64,000 nt of DNA from Paenibacillus sp. OV219 (GTDB lineage: Bacteria > Bacillota > Bacilli > Paenibacillales > Paenibacillaceae): assembly GCF_900110075.1 (NCBI RefSeq), contig NZ_FOCJ01000014.1, positions 98,611 to 162,610 on the forward strand, read 5' to 3'. The notes under the pieces are model-generated. The model saw nothing but the letters and a program-made list of their open reading frames with translations. It made no database searches and was not told the origin of the DNA. Shown here piece by piece: positions 27,704 to 37,312 of this stretch. Position numbers and translations under genes: made by a program. Numbering within the stretch: position 1 is the first letter of the stretch; each line of letters opens with the position of its first letter.

Positions 27704-28891
27704 TTAAAACTCATCCGCAATGTGAAAAAACCGGTACTTGGTATTCTCCGTCCATGCATAGGAATCCTGATAATCCCAGTAGCGGTGACGGCTCGGAACC
27801 GTATTGGCATTCACAAGCGGCATGCCCGCCGCATCGAATGCGGTCACGACTGTGCTGTGCTGATAGCGGTTATCGCCGCTCCAATCATAAATAATGACAT
27901 CGCCAAGCGCGAGCTGATCAGCGGAATCAACGAGAGTTGCCCGCAGCCCCGATTTGTGCGAAGCCGATAAGTAATTCTTGAGCGCATTGGCCACTGCCCA
28001 GCTATAACTCCAATTTTCCCGACCACCGCTATAGCCGCGGTACCACCAGCCGGTATCCCTCCTACCAGTATAGTCCATCGGTGCTCCCCCTGCAAAGACG
28101 CATTGGGAGACGTAGTTGGTGCAGTTTACCTCGAAATTCTCATACGCCGGATTCGGCTCGTTCCACCAGCGGTCGGCATAGGCAGCAACCAAATCTCTGC
28201 GGTACCTTATACCAGCGCGGGTATGTTTGAAATTCGGCAAAACATCATAATTTATATAAGGTATGGATTGCGGCTTCGCTGCAGGAAGAATAGGCTCCGG
28301 CTCTTCATGCAGATCGGATGCGCTGTACCTCGGACGACGCTCGAGCACAATCGGTTCGATGCGCGAAATCGTATACGTGCCGTCATCTGCTGTCAGCCAT
28401 AGCCGTTCGCGGTCGCAACGCTCCTCGATATAGGTGCGTCCGTTCTGATCAATTGTCCGTTTGACGCGCAGCTCAATCAAGACGGCGACTTCGCCGAGCG
28501 AGCCCGATGATTCGCTGACGCGGACGAGCTCCGCATTCGTTTCACTGCGTGAAGGAAGGATACCGCGCAGCAGTTCATGCTCGCGCAGCCGAGCAAGTCG
28601 CCCGGTGAAGCGAACGAGATGGTCCGTATCACTAATAATCTCTTCGAAAGGCGGCGCAAAGCGGTCGATTTCGGCCTGATTGTACAGCTTCACATACTTG
28701 TGGACGATGGCCTTCCAGCCTTGCAGAGGCAAAGACTCCTGCGGAGCGTTTCGCTGCTTGCCGCTGCCAGTAACAGAACTGCTGCTTCTGGGGGCTACAG
28801 CGCTGGCAGCCGCTCGGCCAGATGGCGTATGCTCCGTTATTTTTCGCATGCCTGCCTTGCTTGTTCCGACACGTACTCGCGATCGCGGCAC
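27704..28891 (-). CDS. Amidase-domain protein (Amidase_6 / papain-like fold)
   Basis: The C-terminal half (about 230-395) matches the amidase domain of Bacillus/Paenibacillus proteins, with the Cys motif ENFEVNCTNYVSQCVFAGG and the His motif YQHSTVVTAF. The N-terminal 60 residues are Ser/Arg/Ala-rich and the region to about 200 is unassigned. No signal peptide is evident, so the site of action is unclear. The GTG at 28891 is 7 bases after GGAGGG; a TTG two codons earlier is too close. 395 residues. Single gene. Confidence 0.8.
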   Translation of the reverse strand: MPRSRVRVGTSKAGMRKITEHTPSGRAAASAVAPRSSSSVTGSGKQRNAPQESLPLQGWKAIVHKYVKLYNQAEIDRFAPPFEEIISDTDHLVRFTGRLARLREHELLRGILPSRSETNAELVRVSESSGSLGEVAVLIELRVKRTIDQNGRTYIEERCDRERLWLTADDGTYTISRIEPIVLERRPRYSASDLHEEPEPILPAAKPQSIPYINYDVLPNFKHTRAGIRYRRDLVAAYADRWWNEPNPAYENFEVNCTNYVSQCVFAGGAPMDYTGRRDTGWWYRGYSGGRENWSYSWAVANALKNYLSASHKSGLRATLVDSADQLALGDVIIYDWSGDNRYQHSTVVTAFDAAGMPLVNANTVPSRHRYWDYQDSYAWTENTKYRFFHIADEF

Positions 28892-29219
28892 TTGCAATCC
28901 CTCCTGCCATGGTTCTGTGCCTGTGCACAGGTAGAACTCTTCTATCGTAAATGGGCGGCATCCGCCGCTTCATCGTATGAGGCGTGCAGGGTGTGTCATA
29001 GAAATGTGGGAATGCCCAAATAAGTGGAAAATTGGTTCATTATATGAGCAAACCGTTCGTTTCATGCGGATACGACAGCTTTAGCTTCGTTTTAAGTGCT
29101 TAGAAAGCAGGCTTACATGTAATTTGGGCATTATTTTTCTTGTCCATAGGTGATATTTGCACTTTCTAAATGAGCAAAAAAAAGCTATACTTAGGGTATT
29201 GAATGTTTTTTGAAATTGT
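28892..29219. other. Intergenic region upstream of aconitase gene
   Basis: No gene seen. It should hold the promoter of the amidase gene (leftward) and of acnA (rightward). A candidate acnA -10 TATACT lies at 29186-29191; no convincing -35 is seen at normal spacing. Confidence 0.5.
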
Positions 29220-29236
29220 GTTTCACTCTGTGAAAC
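29220..29236. promoter_or_regulatory. Inverted-repeat operator in acnA leader
   Basis: Perfect inverted repeat GTTTCAC-TCT-GTGAAAC (7-3-7), 28 bases downstream of a TATACT -10 candidate and 46 bases upstream of the acnA ATG. The same half-site and spacing occur in front of the iclR-family gene at 38080-38100. Confidence 0.7.
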
Positions 29237-29282
29237 CTACAGCATGAAGCACACTACAGATTGCCAAGGAGGCGCGCACACA

Positions 29283-32003
29283 ATGACTAAACAAAACGAA
29301 TACTCCGTCCGCGAATCGCTTACAGTTGGCAGTAAGCAATTTGCTTACTACCGTCTGGGCGGATTGGAAGAGCAAGGCCTAGGTAAGATCTCGAAGCTCC
29401 CTTATTCCATTAGGGTGCTGCTCGAAGCTGCAGTTCGTCAATTCGACGGCCGCGCAATTACGAAAGAACATGTGAAGAAGCTGGCAACTTGGGCTGACGG
29501 CCGCGAGGACAAAGAAATTCCTTTCATTCCGGCACGTATCGTTCTTCAAGACTTTACAGGCGTACCGGTTGTAGTTGACCTTGCTGCAATGCGCGACACG
29601 GTGAAGAAATCCGGCGGCGACCCGAAACAAATCAACCCGCTCGTACCGGTTGACCTTGTAATCGACCACTCCGTTATGGTTGATGCTTTCGGTACACCAG
29701 AAGCGCTTGAGTACAACATGGACATCGAATTCAAACGTAACGAAGAGCGTTACCGTTTCCTTCGCTGGGCACAAACAGCGTTCGATAACTTCCGCGCGGT
29801 TCCACCGGGTACAGGTATCGTTCACCAAGTTAACCTGGAGTACCTTGCTTCCGTAGCAGCTACGAAGACTATTGACGGCGAAACTGTTGTATATCCGGAT
29901 TCCCTCGTAGGTACGGACTCCCATACAACAATGATCAACGGTCTTGGCGTAGTCGGCTGGGGCGTTGGAGGTATCGAGGCAGAAGCAGGTATGCTTGGCC
30001 AACCGCTTTACTTCGTAATGCCTGAAGTTATCGGCTTCCGTCTGACTGGCAGCCTTGCAGAAGGCTCAACTGCAACTGACCTTGCACTGACAGTTACACA
30101 ATTGCTTCGTAAGAAAGGCGTTGTCGGCAAGTTCGTCGAGTTCTTCGGCCCTGGCCTTTCCAACATCAGCCTTGCTGACCGTGCAACAGTTGCCAACATG
30201 GCTCCTGAGTACGGCGCAACTGTCGGCTTCTTCCCAGTTGACAGCGAAACGATCAACTTCCTTCACCAAACAGGCCGCGACGAAGACCAAATCGCGCTTG
30301 TTGAAGCGTACTATAAAGCACAAGACATGTTCCGCACAGACGATACGCCGGAGCCTGTATTCTCTGACATCGTCGAGCTGGATCTGTCGACAATCGTTCC
30401 TTCCCTTGCTGGTCCGAAGCGTCCGCAAGACCGCGTTGAGCTGACGAACATGAAAGAAGCTTTCAACAGCATCACACGCACTCCGATCGACAAAGGCGGC
30501 TACGGCTTGTCCGACGAGAAAATCGCTGAGCAGGTTGAAGTTAAACACGCGAACGGCGAAGTAACGAAGATGGGTACTGGCGCGGTTGTTATCGCGGCAA
30601 TCACTTCGTGTACGAATACTTCGAACCCAAGCGTAATGCTCGGCGCAGCGCTTGTTGCGAAGAAAGCAGTAGAGCGCGGCCTGAAGAAGCCCGCTTACGT
30701 GAAGAGCTCCCTGACACCAGGTTCCCTGGTCGTTACAGAGTACTTGAAGCGTGCAAACCTGCTTGAATCGCTTGAAGCACTTGGCTTCCACGTTGCAGGC
30801 TACGGCTGCGCAACATGTATCGGTAACTCCGGTCCGCTTCCAGACGAAGTAAGCCAAGCGATCGCAGACAACGATATGACGGTTGCAGCAGTGCTGTCCG
30901 GTAACCGTAACTTCGAAGGCCGCGTTCACGCTCAAGTAAAAGCAAACTACCTGGCATCGCCACCGCTTGTCGTTGCATACGCACTGGCAGGAACAGTGAA
31001 CATTGACCTGTCCACTGAACCAATCGGCTACGACAGCAAGAACGAGCCTGTATACCTGAAAGACATCTGGCCTACGTCCAAAGAAATCGCTGACACAATC
31101 GCAGCAGCAATGGGTCCTGACATGTTCCGCGACAAATACGCGAACGTGTTCACGCAGAACGAGCGTTGGAACGCAATCGACGTGCCAACTGGCGAGAGCT
31201 ACGAGTGGGATGACAAATCCACTTACATTCAGAACCCGCCGTTCTTCGAAGGTCTTGGCGCTGACATTGGCGATATCGCTGATATCAAAGGCTCCAGCGT
31301 ACTGGCGCTTCTCGGCGATTCCGTTACGACTGACCATATCTCGCCTGCCGGTAACATCAAGACAGACAGCCCAGCTGGCGAATACTTGATCAAGCATGGC
31401 GTTGACAAAGTAGACTTCAACTCCTACGGTTCCCGCCGTGGTAACCACGAAGTCATGATGCGCGGTACGTTCGCGAACATCCGTATCCGGAACCAAGTGG
31501 CTCCTGGCACGGAAGGCGGCGTAACGACTTACCTGCCTACTGGCGAAGTTGAGTCCATCTACGACGCTTCGATGAAGTACCAAGAGAACGGCAAGAACCT
31601 TGTCGTAATCGCAGGTAAAGAGTACGGAACAGGCAGCTCCCGTGACTGGGCAGCTAAAGGAACGTTCCTCCTCGGCGTGAAAGCTGTTATTGCTGAGAGC
31701 TTCGAGCGTATTCACCGTTCCAACCTTGTCGGTATGGGCGTACTGCCTCTGCAATTCACAGAGGGCCAAAGTTGGAAATCCCTTAACATCACAGGCCGTG
31801 AAACATTCGACATCGTAGGTCTCAGCAACGGTGTACAACCAGGCCAAGTCGTGAAAGTCATCGCAACTCGCGAAGACGGCACATCGTTCGAGTTCTCGGC
31901 GGCTGTACGTCTTGACTCCATGGTGGACGTGGACTACTACCGTAACAGCGGTATCCTCCAAACGGTTCTTCGCCAAATGATCGCAGCGAACGCGAGCAAA
32001 TAA
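29283..32003 (+). CDS. acnA: Aconitate hydratase
   Basis: Citrate-isocitrate isomerase of the TCA cycle, [4Fe-4S] enzyme of the AcnA/IRP1 class. Cluster cysteines lie in [12 protein letters not shown] and [14 protein letters not shown]. Active-site motifs [21 protein letters not shown] and [23 protein letters not shown] (the latter as [16 protein letters not shown]) are intact. 906 residues, usual length. The ATG at 29283 follows AAGGAGG by 10 bases; upstream starts lack a site. Codon use is highly biased (CGT, GGT/GGC, CTG), typical of a strongly expressed gene. An IclR-type inverted repeat lies in its leader. Confidence 0.97.
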   Translation: MTKQNEYSVRESLTVGSKQFAYYRLGGLEEQGLGKISKLPYSIRVLLEAAVRQFDGRAITKEHVKKLATWADGREDKEIPFIPARIVLQDFTGVPVVVDLAAMRDTVKKSGGDPKQINPLVPVDLVIDHSVMVDAFGTPEALEYNMDIEFKRNEERYRFLRWAQTAFDNFRAVPPGTGIVHQVNLEYLASVAATKTIDGETVVYPDSLVGTDSHTTMINGLGVVGWGVGGIEAEAGMLGQPLYFVMPEVIGFRLTGSLAEGSTATDLALTVTQLLRKKGVVGKFVEFFGPGLSNISLADRATVANMAPEYGATVGFFPVDSETINFLHQTGRDEDQIALVEAYYKAQDMFRTDDTPEPVFSDIVELDLSTIVPSLAGPKRPQDRVELTNMKEAFNSITRTPIDKGGYGLSDEKIAEQVEVKHANGEVTKMGTGAVVIAAITSCTNTSNPSVMLGAALVAKKAVERGLKKPAYVKSSLTPGSLVVTEYLKRANLLESLEALGFHVAGYGCATCIGNSGPLPDEVSQAIADNDMTVAAVLSGNRNFEGRVHAQVKANYLASPPLVVAYALAGTVNIDLSTEPIGYDSKNEPVYLKDIWPTSKEIADTIAAAMGPDMFRDKYANVFTQNERWNAIDVPTGESYEWDDKSTYIQNPPFFEGLGADIGDIADIKGSSVLALLGDSVTTDHISPAGNIKTDSPAGEYLIKHGVDKVDFNSYGSRRGNHEVMMRGTFANIRIRNQVAPGTEGGVTTYLPTGEVESIYDASMKYQENGKNLVVIAGKEYGTGSSRDWAAKGTFLLGVKAVIAESFERIHRSNLVGMGVLPLQFTEGQSWKSLNITGRETFDIVGLSNGVQPGQVVKVIATREDGTSFEFSAAVRLDSMVDVDYYRNSGILQTVLRQMIAANASK

Positions 32004-32031
32004 TAATCATCATTGCAAGCAGCAACGTTAT

Positions 32032-32067
32032 AAAGCGGGTCTCCACCTTGGAGGCCCGCTTTTTTTT
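32032..32067 (+). terminator. Terminator after acnA
   Basis: AAGCGGGTCTCC, ACCTT loop, GGAGGCCCGCTT, then T8. Confidence 0.92.
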
Positions 32068-32172
32068 GTGAAACGTTAGCTGCTGCCGTCAGAGGACGGC
32101 GACAGCCGTTTACACATCCGTGAACCGTTAGCCTTTACCGTCAGAGGATCGTGCCCTACCGTTTGCACGTTA
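32068..32172 (+). repeat. Intergenic repeat, locus E: two 52-53 bp units
   Basis: Unit 1 starts GTGAAACGTTAGC and unit 2 GTGAACCGTTAGC (GTTAGC at 32075 and 32127). Both continue with CCGTCAGAGGA and end GTTTRCAC. Unit 1 contains a perfect hairpin GCCGTC-AGAG-GACGGC. Its GTTAGC motif recalls locus F. It lies between convergent genes. Confidence 0.75.
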
Positions 32173-32177
32173 TATAT

Positions 32178-33272
32178 TCAAATATGCTGTTCCGGCTTCG
32201 GACGCAGCTTCGCCAAGCTTACCAGCATCTTCATAAAATTCGTAGTGTACTTATCAGCGGAGAAGTTCAGCTTCATATGCCGCTCAGCATTCTTGCGAAT
32301 GGATTTGCGCAGTGGAGCATCGTGCATGAGCGACTCCGCTTCCTTGACGGCCTGATCCAGATTGCCGCGGGCATACAGCTTGCCGGTCACGTTATGGATC
32401 ATAAATCTGCGGATGCCGTCAGAATCTGTGGTGAGCACCGGGCAGCGGCAGAGCATCGCTTCCGCGACTGCATAGCCGAACCCTTCCAGAATAGAGGTGG
32501 AGCACAGCAGCCCTCCCGAATCGCCGATTACAGAGAAATAGTCTGCAATCTGCTCGTGGGGGATGTTGGAGTAGGTGATGAGTTTATTTTGCAGCTGCAG
32601 CCCGCTCACCCATCTGTCGAAGTGCTCCTTCTCAGCGGGATCATTCAGTGTCGCATCTCCGAAAATCCACAAGTAGCTCTCCGGAAATTTGTTCAGCAGC
32701 CTCGAGCCGATGAGCAGAAACTCCCGCCAGTTCTTATTCGCTTCAATACGGCCGACCCAGCCGATAACCGGAAATGGCTTTATTGGATAGGAGCTGTAAC
32801 CGAAATTCTCCGTATCCAGCGGATCATCGAAGGAGTAATGCGGAATGTCGTTCATGTGCTTCGTCAGCAGCTCCTGTAGATGGTTCGTCTTCGGATAGAG
32901 CAAGGCGTCTGCGTTCTGCAGCACACGAGGCGAAATATCCTTCAGCACCGCGTTCGCTGTCTGCATCGTGCCGAGACCTTGAATCTCGAATATCATATGC
33001 CCTTTGTAGCCAGCCTTGCGGATGGTGAGCAGCATGAGGACATCCGTACATACGATGATGGCATCGTAGTTATGCCGCATGACATGCCGCCCAATCTCCG
33101 CTTCGTCGCTGATGACAAAGTTCGGAATATCTTTAATGTTCTTGCGCCCTTCGCCGTCGTAGTTATAGAGCAGATGGCACTCTACCCCGATTTTCATCAG
33201 CGCTTTGCACCGGATCCGGTTCAGTGTCTCCATGCCGCCGCTTGGATTGTAGAAGGTGAATAGTAGCTTCAT
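32178..33272 (-). CDS. Glycosyltransferase, GT4-like (GT-B fold)
   Basis: Retaining sugar transferase. It has an N-terminal MKLLFTFYNPSGGMETLNRI and a C-terminal GT4 core: PVIGWVGRIEANKNWREFL near 165-183, and the nucleotide-sugar motif STSILEGFGYAVAEAML near 256-272 (E-x7-E). 364 residues. It overlaps the upstream GT2 gene as an ATGA. With that gene it probably decorates a surface or spore polymer; donor and acceptor are unknown. Confidence 0.88.
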   Translation of the reverse strand: MKLLFTFYNPSGGMETLNRIRCKALMKIGVECHLLYNYDGEGRKNIKDIPNFVISDEAEIGRHVMRHNYDAIIVCTDVLMLLTIRKAGYKGHMIFEIQGLGTMQTANAVLKDISPRVLQNADALLYPKTNHLQELLTKHMNDIPHYSFDDPLDTENFGYSSYPIKPFPVIGWVGRIEANKNWREFLLIGSRLLNKFPESYLWIFGDATLNDPAEKEHFDRWVSGLQLQNKLITYSNIPHEQIADYFSVIGDSGGLLCSTSILEGFGYAVAEAMLCRCPVLTTDSDGIRRFMIHNVTGKLYARGNLDQAVKEAESLMHDAPLRKSIRKNAERHMKLNFSADKYTTNFMKMLVSLAKLRPKPEQHI

Positions 33273-34495
33273 CCCGAACCCATCACCCCTGCAAAATGCT
33301 CCTTCAAATAGTTCACGAGACTCTGCGTGCGGAACAGTTCGTCGTGCAAGCCTTCCTTCGGGCTAAACGTGCTGACGAAGCGGTATCCAAGCTGGCTGTG
33401 ATCTGCCGTATAGTAGTTGGACATGATAAGCGGCGGAGCCTTCTCCAGCTCATTAAACAGAACTGTAAGATCCATGACGTCCAGGAACAATAGATCGCCG
33501 GGCACGAAGCAGTACGGGGTCTGCACCATTTGAACGGCATGGAATAACGATGTTTCGACAGCGGCATGCGGGAACCATTTGAAGTCCGTCGACGGATGCG
33601 AAATGCTGGACAAATCCGCAGTCACGCGCATATCCGGCGACAGATCAATAATGTAGCATGTATAGTTACTGAAGGTCTGCTCATACAGGTTCTCGAGACG
33701 CTCGATCGCCTTCGCGCCAGATTCCTTCAGCGGCAATAGCACGGTAATGGATGGAGGAATACCTCTGCGCATCCGGGCCTGATGTCTGGCCAGATGATAC
33801 GCATACCGCCACTTGCGGTGCGCAGCGGTGTCTTGCAGCGCAGCTGACACGCTGAACGTTGAATTGACACGGTAGTCCATAAGCTCTACCGGGATATACT
33901 TCATCTCACAGTGCTCCGTAAGGCGAAGCCAATAGTCGTAATCCTCTACAGGCGCAAGCCCGTAGCCGTCAATTTGCTTGGCGCAAGCTGCCTTGTACAT
34001 GAAGGATACACCGACAATGGACGTGTCGAGCAGCTTCACTTTCGGCTGCGATTGATACTGCCGCTGAGTCGCTAGCTGCTGTTCGCTATTTAGCGGCCTC
34101 CCTTCGTTATCAACCGATTGGAAGGAGCTATATACAAGTCCAAGCTCGGATGGCCCTTTGACCAGCGCATTCCGCAGTGTCTCCAGAAACCTCGGATAGT
34201 ACATGTTGTCGCTGGAAACCCATGTTAGATATTCAATGCCTGGCATGCTGTACAGCTGCGCAAAGCCCGTATTCAGCGCCGTTGCGACGCCTTGATTGAA
34301 GGTATGCGAAACGATTTGGACGCGGCTGTCGCTTTGAATGAGCTCCCTAATTAACGGCTCCATCTCCGGCGCGCCGTCGATGACAATAATTAGCTTGAAT
34401 TTCTGGAACGTCTGCCCCAGAACGGATTCCAACGCTGCCGTAAGGAAGGCCGGCTTCTGTTTATATACAGGCATAACAACTCCTAAATCGACCAT
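33269..34495 (-). CDS. Glycosyltransferase, GT2 family with second GT-like domain
   Basis: The N-terminal GT-A domain (about 1-220) opens DLGVVMPVYKQKPAFL, has IIVIDGAPEMEP, and WVSSDNMYYPRF in the place of the DXD motif. A second, shorter domain begins near 240 with SITVLLPLKESGAKAIERL and YEQTFSNYTCYIIDLSP, resembling the start of another GT-A fold without an obvious catalytic centre. 408 residues. The ATG at 34495 has AGGAG 7 bases upstream; longer starts have none. First of a two-gene unit with the GT4 gene. Confidence 0.85.
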   Translation of the reverse strand: MVDLGVVMPVYKQKPAFLTAALESVLGQTFQKFKLIIVIDGAPEMEPLIRELIQSDSRVQIVSHTFNQGVATALNTGFAQLYSMPGIEYLTWVSSDNMYYPRFLETLRNALVKGPSELGLVYSSFQSVDNEGRPLNSEQQLATQRQYQSQPKVKLLDTSIVGVSFMYKAACAKQIDGYGLAPVEDYDYWLRLTEHCEMKYIPVELMDYRVNSTFSVSAALQDTAAHRKWRYAYHLARHQARMRRGIPPSITVLLPLKESGAKAIERLENLYEQTFSNYTCYIIDLSPDMRVTADLSSISHPSTDFKWFPHAAVETSLFHAVQMVQTPYCFVPGDLLFLDVMDLTVLFNELEKAPPLIMSNYYTADHSQLGYRFVSTFSPKEGLHDELFRTQSLVNYLKEHFAGVMGSG

Positions 34496-34593
34496 ACTGT
34501 CACTCCTTCCGCTGCTCCATCCTAGTACTATTGTATTGGCATGACAGGAGTTTGCTTGTGCGGCTATCCCTTGAGGCGCATGCCTTTTCATGA

Positions 34594-34631
34594 AAAAAAG
34601 GAGCTAACGGCATTCCGTTAAGCTCCTTCGT
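34594..34631 (-). terminator. Terminator after 34651-35028 gene
   Basis: Minus strand: AAGGAGCTTAACGG pairs with CCGTTAGCTCCTT across a short loop, then TTTTT. Confidence 0.88.
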
Positions 34632-34650
34632 TTCTCGAGGGCTCCATCAA

Positions 34651-35028
34651 CTAAACAATTGGTGTCGAGAAGGCAGTAATCTCCATCCAATCAGCTACTT
34701 TAATATTCTGTCCGGGAACAAGGTTTCCGAACTCGTCCAATCCGAATACAGAGAAAGCAACCTCTGAAAGAATCCCTGATTGATCCAGCTGCACTTCCCA
34801 AGCAAGGTCTCCTGCAATACTAAACTCACGAGTATCGCTTGAGTGGCCTGCCAGATTAAAGCCAGTCACATAAACAAGCGTCAACGTATTCGTATCTGGC
34901 GGAACAACATAGACTTCCAACAGTACTAGAATCGGAGTTGAGGTAATGTTACGCGTATTGACGGCGACGGTCGATGCAGCAGTACCAAACGAGCGCGTGT
35001 TCGTCACCAATCCAGTTGTAAAAGGCAT
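34651..35028 (-). CDS. Small beta-rich protein, function unknown
   Basis: 125 residues, Thr/Val/Asn-rich, with alternating hydrophobic and polar residues suggesting beta-strands (ILVLLEVYVVPPDTNTL, LVYVTGFNLAG). No signal peptide, Cys or His motif. The ATG at 35028 is 8 bases after TAGGAGG. It is divergent from the BNR-repeat gene with 177 bases between; both proteins are leaderless and beta-rich. A role on the spore or cell surface is possible but not supported by any recognised domain. Confidence 0.65.
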   Translation of the reverse strand: MPFTTGLVTNTRSFGTAASTVAVNTRNITSTPILVLLEVYVVPPDTNTLTLVYVTGFNLAGHSSDTREFSIAGDLAWEVQLDQSGILSEVAFSVFGLDEFGNLVPGQNIKVADWMEITAFSTPIV

Positions 35029-35205
35029 GTCTTTCACCTCCTATATATATATTAATTACATTTTATTCCAAATAAACCTCGAAGTTCGGGATGAATCTTC
35101 TTCTTACTCAGCCTATTTTCTATCAACGAGGATAGGAGTACACGCTATTCCATGGGTAGCTTCGTAGAATACGATATAGACAAATGGATCAGGAGGTTTT
35201 CTAAG

Positions 35206-36453
35206 TTGACTAATTTCAACTTTCAGGTAACACCTGTAGGACCGCCTAAATTCGAACCAAGCGTAGCTGTCAATCTGCTTATCCCCGGCATAATGCTTTC
35301 GGTTGCAGTCGATACCACATCAGGTCCCCCGTTGATTGGTCTGTACCGCTCGATAGACGGAGGGTTCAGCTGGGCAAACAGCCTGCTTCCTCTCCCGCCC
35401 GGCTATACCGGTGCAGAGGCTCCAGTCGTTGCGTATGGATTCCCGAGCATTTTTATCGTATCGGCTCACGTGTTCCCGGGCGCAGAGGGCGGTACAACGG
35501 TCGTCTACAAATCGTTCGACAATGGCGCAACCTTCAGTGCGCCTCAGATCGTTGCCCCCGGCTATGGCGTCTACATCAACAATGATGAAACGAACTGCAC
35601 TGTCGACACATCGCAATCAAGCCCTTATCTCGGCAATATGTACGTCACCTATAACCACCAGTTCAACGTGGTTAATGGAGGCAACTCCACAGCGATGCTT
35701 AACCGCTCCAGAGACAATGGCGCCACTTGGGATCAGGCTGTGTTGCTGTCGAGCGAAGTTGATCAAGTCGAACGGCCCGATATTACGGTAGATCTTGTAG
35801 GTGTTGTTGATGTCGCCTATGTCACAGTCGATCCAAGCTTCAACTTCATCGTTCGGCAATCGATGGACGGTGGCACCACCTTCGTCAACGGTGTCGTCGT
35901 CTCCAACGTCGTTCCCGTTCCTACACCGCTTCCCGTACCAGGGTGGGACTTCCGCGTACTCACCTTCGCCAATATTTCCACCGACCGATCGGTAGGTCCA
36001 TTCACGAACCAAGCGTACGCGGTGTGGCAGGATAACCGGCTTGGCTATGCAGATATCTTCATGTCGAAGCGCGCGCCTGACACGAATAGCTGGTCGACGC
36101 CTGTCAGTATTACAGGCGCTCCTGCCGGAACACAAAACTTCTTCCCAGCCATTGATGTCGATCCGCTAACGGGAGTCGTCAATATCATCTATTACAGCAA
36201 CCAAATTACGCAAACTCTCCTCGATGTGTATGTAGCAAGGTCGATTAATGGAGGCGCTACCTTCACAAACACACGAATTACGAACGCCTCGTTCAACCCC
36301 AACGCCAGCAGTCCAACCCCTGTTCCACTAATCGGCGACTATATTGATATCGTTAGCGTCCCTCCCGGCGGCTACATCGGTGTGTGGATGGATACTTCGC
36401 CAGGTACGTTCTGTATCTTCGCTGGTTACTCTGATGTAATCATCACTCCGTAG
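35206..36453 (+). CDS. BNR/Asp-box repeat beta-propeller protein (sialidase-like fold)
   Basis: 415 residues with at least five Asp-box motifs (SxDxGxTF/W): SIDGGFSW, SFDNGATF, SRDNGATW, SMDGGTTF and SINGGATF, at roughly 55-75 residue steps after the first pair. These mark beta-propeller blades. The catalytic Arg triad and Tyr/Glu of true sialidases cannot be assigned, so enzymatic action is not claimed. No signal peptide. The TTG at 35206 follows AGGAGG by 9 bases and is preferred to an ATG at 35152, whose AGGAG is 13 bases away. Base composition is like its neighbours. Confidence 0.75.
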   Translation: MTNFNFQVTPVGPPKFEPSVAVNLLIPGIMLSVAVDTTSGPPLIGLYRSIDGGFSWANSLLPLPPGYTGAEAPVVAYGFPSIFIVSAHVFPGAEGGTTVVYKSFDNGATFSAPQIVAPGYGVYINNDETNCTVDTSQSSPYLGNMYVTYNHQFNVVNGGNSTAMLNRSRDNGATWDQAVLLSSEVDQVERPDITVDLVGVVDVAYVTVDPSFNFIVRQSMDGGTTFVNGVVVSNVVPVPTPLPVPGWDFRVLTFANISTDRSVGPFTNQAYAVWQDNRLGYADIFMSKRAPDTNSWSTPVSITGAPAGTQNFFPAIDVDPLTGVVNIIYYSNQITQTLLDVYVARSINGGATFTNTRITNASFNPNASSPTPVPLIGDYIDIVSVPPGGYIGVWMDTSPGTFCIFAGYSDVIITP

Positions 36454-36474
36454 TCCATGCAGGTGAACGCAAAA

Positions 36475-36512
36475 TAAAGCCGCCAACAGGTTGAACCTGC
36501 TGGCGGCTTTAT
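36475..36512. terminator. Shared terminator between convergent BNR and catalase genes
   Basis: AAAGCCGCCA-ACAGGTT pairs with AACCTGC-TGGCGGCTTT. Weak T tracts exist on both sides, so it can serve both strands. Confidence 0.82.
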
Positions 36513-36526
36513 GCTTAGAAATTCAA

Positions 36527-37096
36527 TTATGGCTGTTTGCTCGGTGAGACGTATGCAGAAATATCAACGTTTAAGCTATCCGCAAGAAGGTGACCCAGCG
36601 CTGCGTCTGCACGGTAGAAGTTGCAGATCGCAAGCAGCTGCGTGCGCTCCGAGACGGCCCTAAGATCATTCGTCAGATTCTTAATGACCGCAGCCTGCTC
36701 CTGCTCCGAGTACCGGTTCCAGACGAGACCCGCTTGACCGAAGTTATTCGGCTTGTCGATGACCTGGCGAACAGAAGCGGCTCCATCTAGGATCGTATAA
36801 GAAGGTTCAACATAAGTAACGGTGGAGAAACGAACGAACACCGGTGTCTCTTGACCCGCATGCTGGAGAAAAGCAGCCTTCGTATACCGCTTCATGCTGT
36901 TTGCTACTTTGAACACACCGTGCGCCCCGGCGCCACGGGCGTGTACGACACGCTCCGGCACGCGTTCCCGGTCGAAGTGCGCGAGCTTCTCCAGCAGCTG
37001 ATAGTCCTCCAGAAGGGTAGGTCCATGCTGCCCTGCTGTGCGGGAGCTCTGATTGTTGCCGATCGGAACTCCTTGATTCGTCGTTAGTCTGTTCAT
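36527..37096 (-). pseudogene. katA: Catalase gene with large in-frame internal deletion
   Basis: The first roughly 92 residues are a normal catalase start: [20 protein letters not shown], then [14 protein letters not shown] with the catalytic His, and PVFVRFSTV. The last 75 match a catalase C-terminus: [29 protein letters not shown] and [18 protein letters not shown]. Between them only about 20 residues remain where about 300 are expected. The catalytic Asn, most of the haem pocket and the proximal haem-ligand Tyr region are gone. The frame stays open, so a 189-residue product could still be made but not an active catalase. ATG at 37096 has GAGG 6 bases upstream. Two PerR-box-like operators remain upstream. 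Confidence 0.8.
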
Positions 37097-37121
37097 GTTC
37101 GTCCTCATCGTGATGATCTTA

Positions 37122-37136
37122 TTTATAATAATTATA
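37122..37136. promoter_or_regulatory. PerR box (perfect) upstream of catalase remnant
   Basis: TTATAATAATTATAA equals the PerR/Fur-type 7-1-7 consensus TTATAATnATTATAA at all positions. It is 25 bases upstream of the kat start. Confidence 0.85.
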
Positions 37137-37188
37137 AACTAGGTGTAAGAGGATCTTATTACAAGTGAGAAATATTGACAACACTTAT

Positions 37189-37203
37189 TTGTAATAATTA
37201 TAA
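37189..37203. promoter_or_regulatory. Second PerR-box-like site
   Basis: TTGTAATAATTATAA matches the PerR box except at one base. It lies 52 bases further upstream of the catalase remnant, toward the iclR-family gene. Confidence 0.7.
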
Positions 37204-37215
37204 AATAATAAACAC

Positions 37216-37301
37216 GAAAAAGAGCCGTGCTACCGCTTGGGCAATATGCAGCGACGAATGCTGCATGCAGATGCCTGAGGCTGGAAGCTCGACTCTTTTA
37301 T
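37216..37301 (-). terminator. Possible terminator after iclR-family gene
   Basis: Minus strand: AAAAGAGTCGAGC can pair imperfectly with GCACGGCTCTTTTT across a long structured loop. The T run is present, but the stem has mismatches. Confidence 0.45.
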
Positions 37302-37312
37302 ATTGTTTGTTT

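Noticed and set aside
30066..31976. 636-codon minus-strand frame
   Set aside because: Antisense to acnA; opened by its strong codon bias. No similarity seen.
34496..34591. Longer start for the GT2 gene
   Set aside because: No ribosome site; the extension is not glycosyltransferase-like, while the ATG at 34495 has AGGAG at good spacing.
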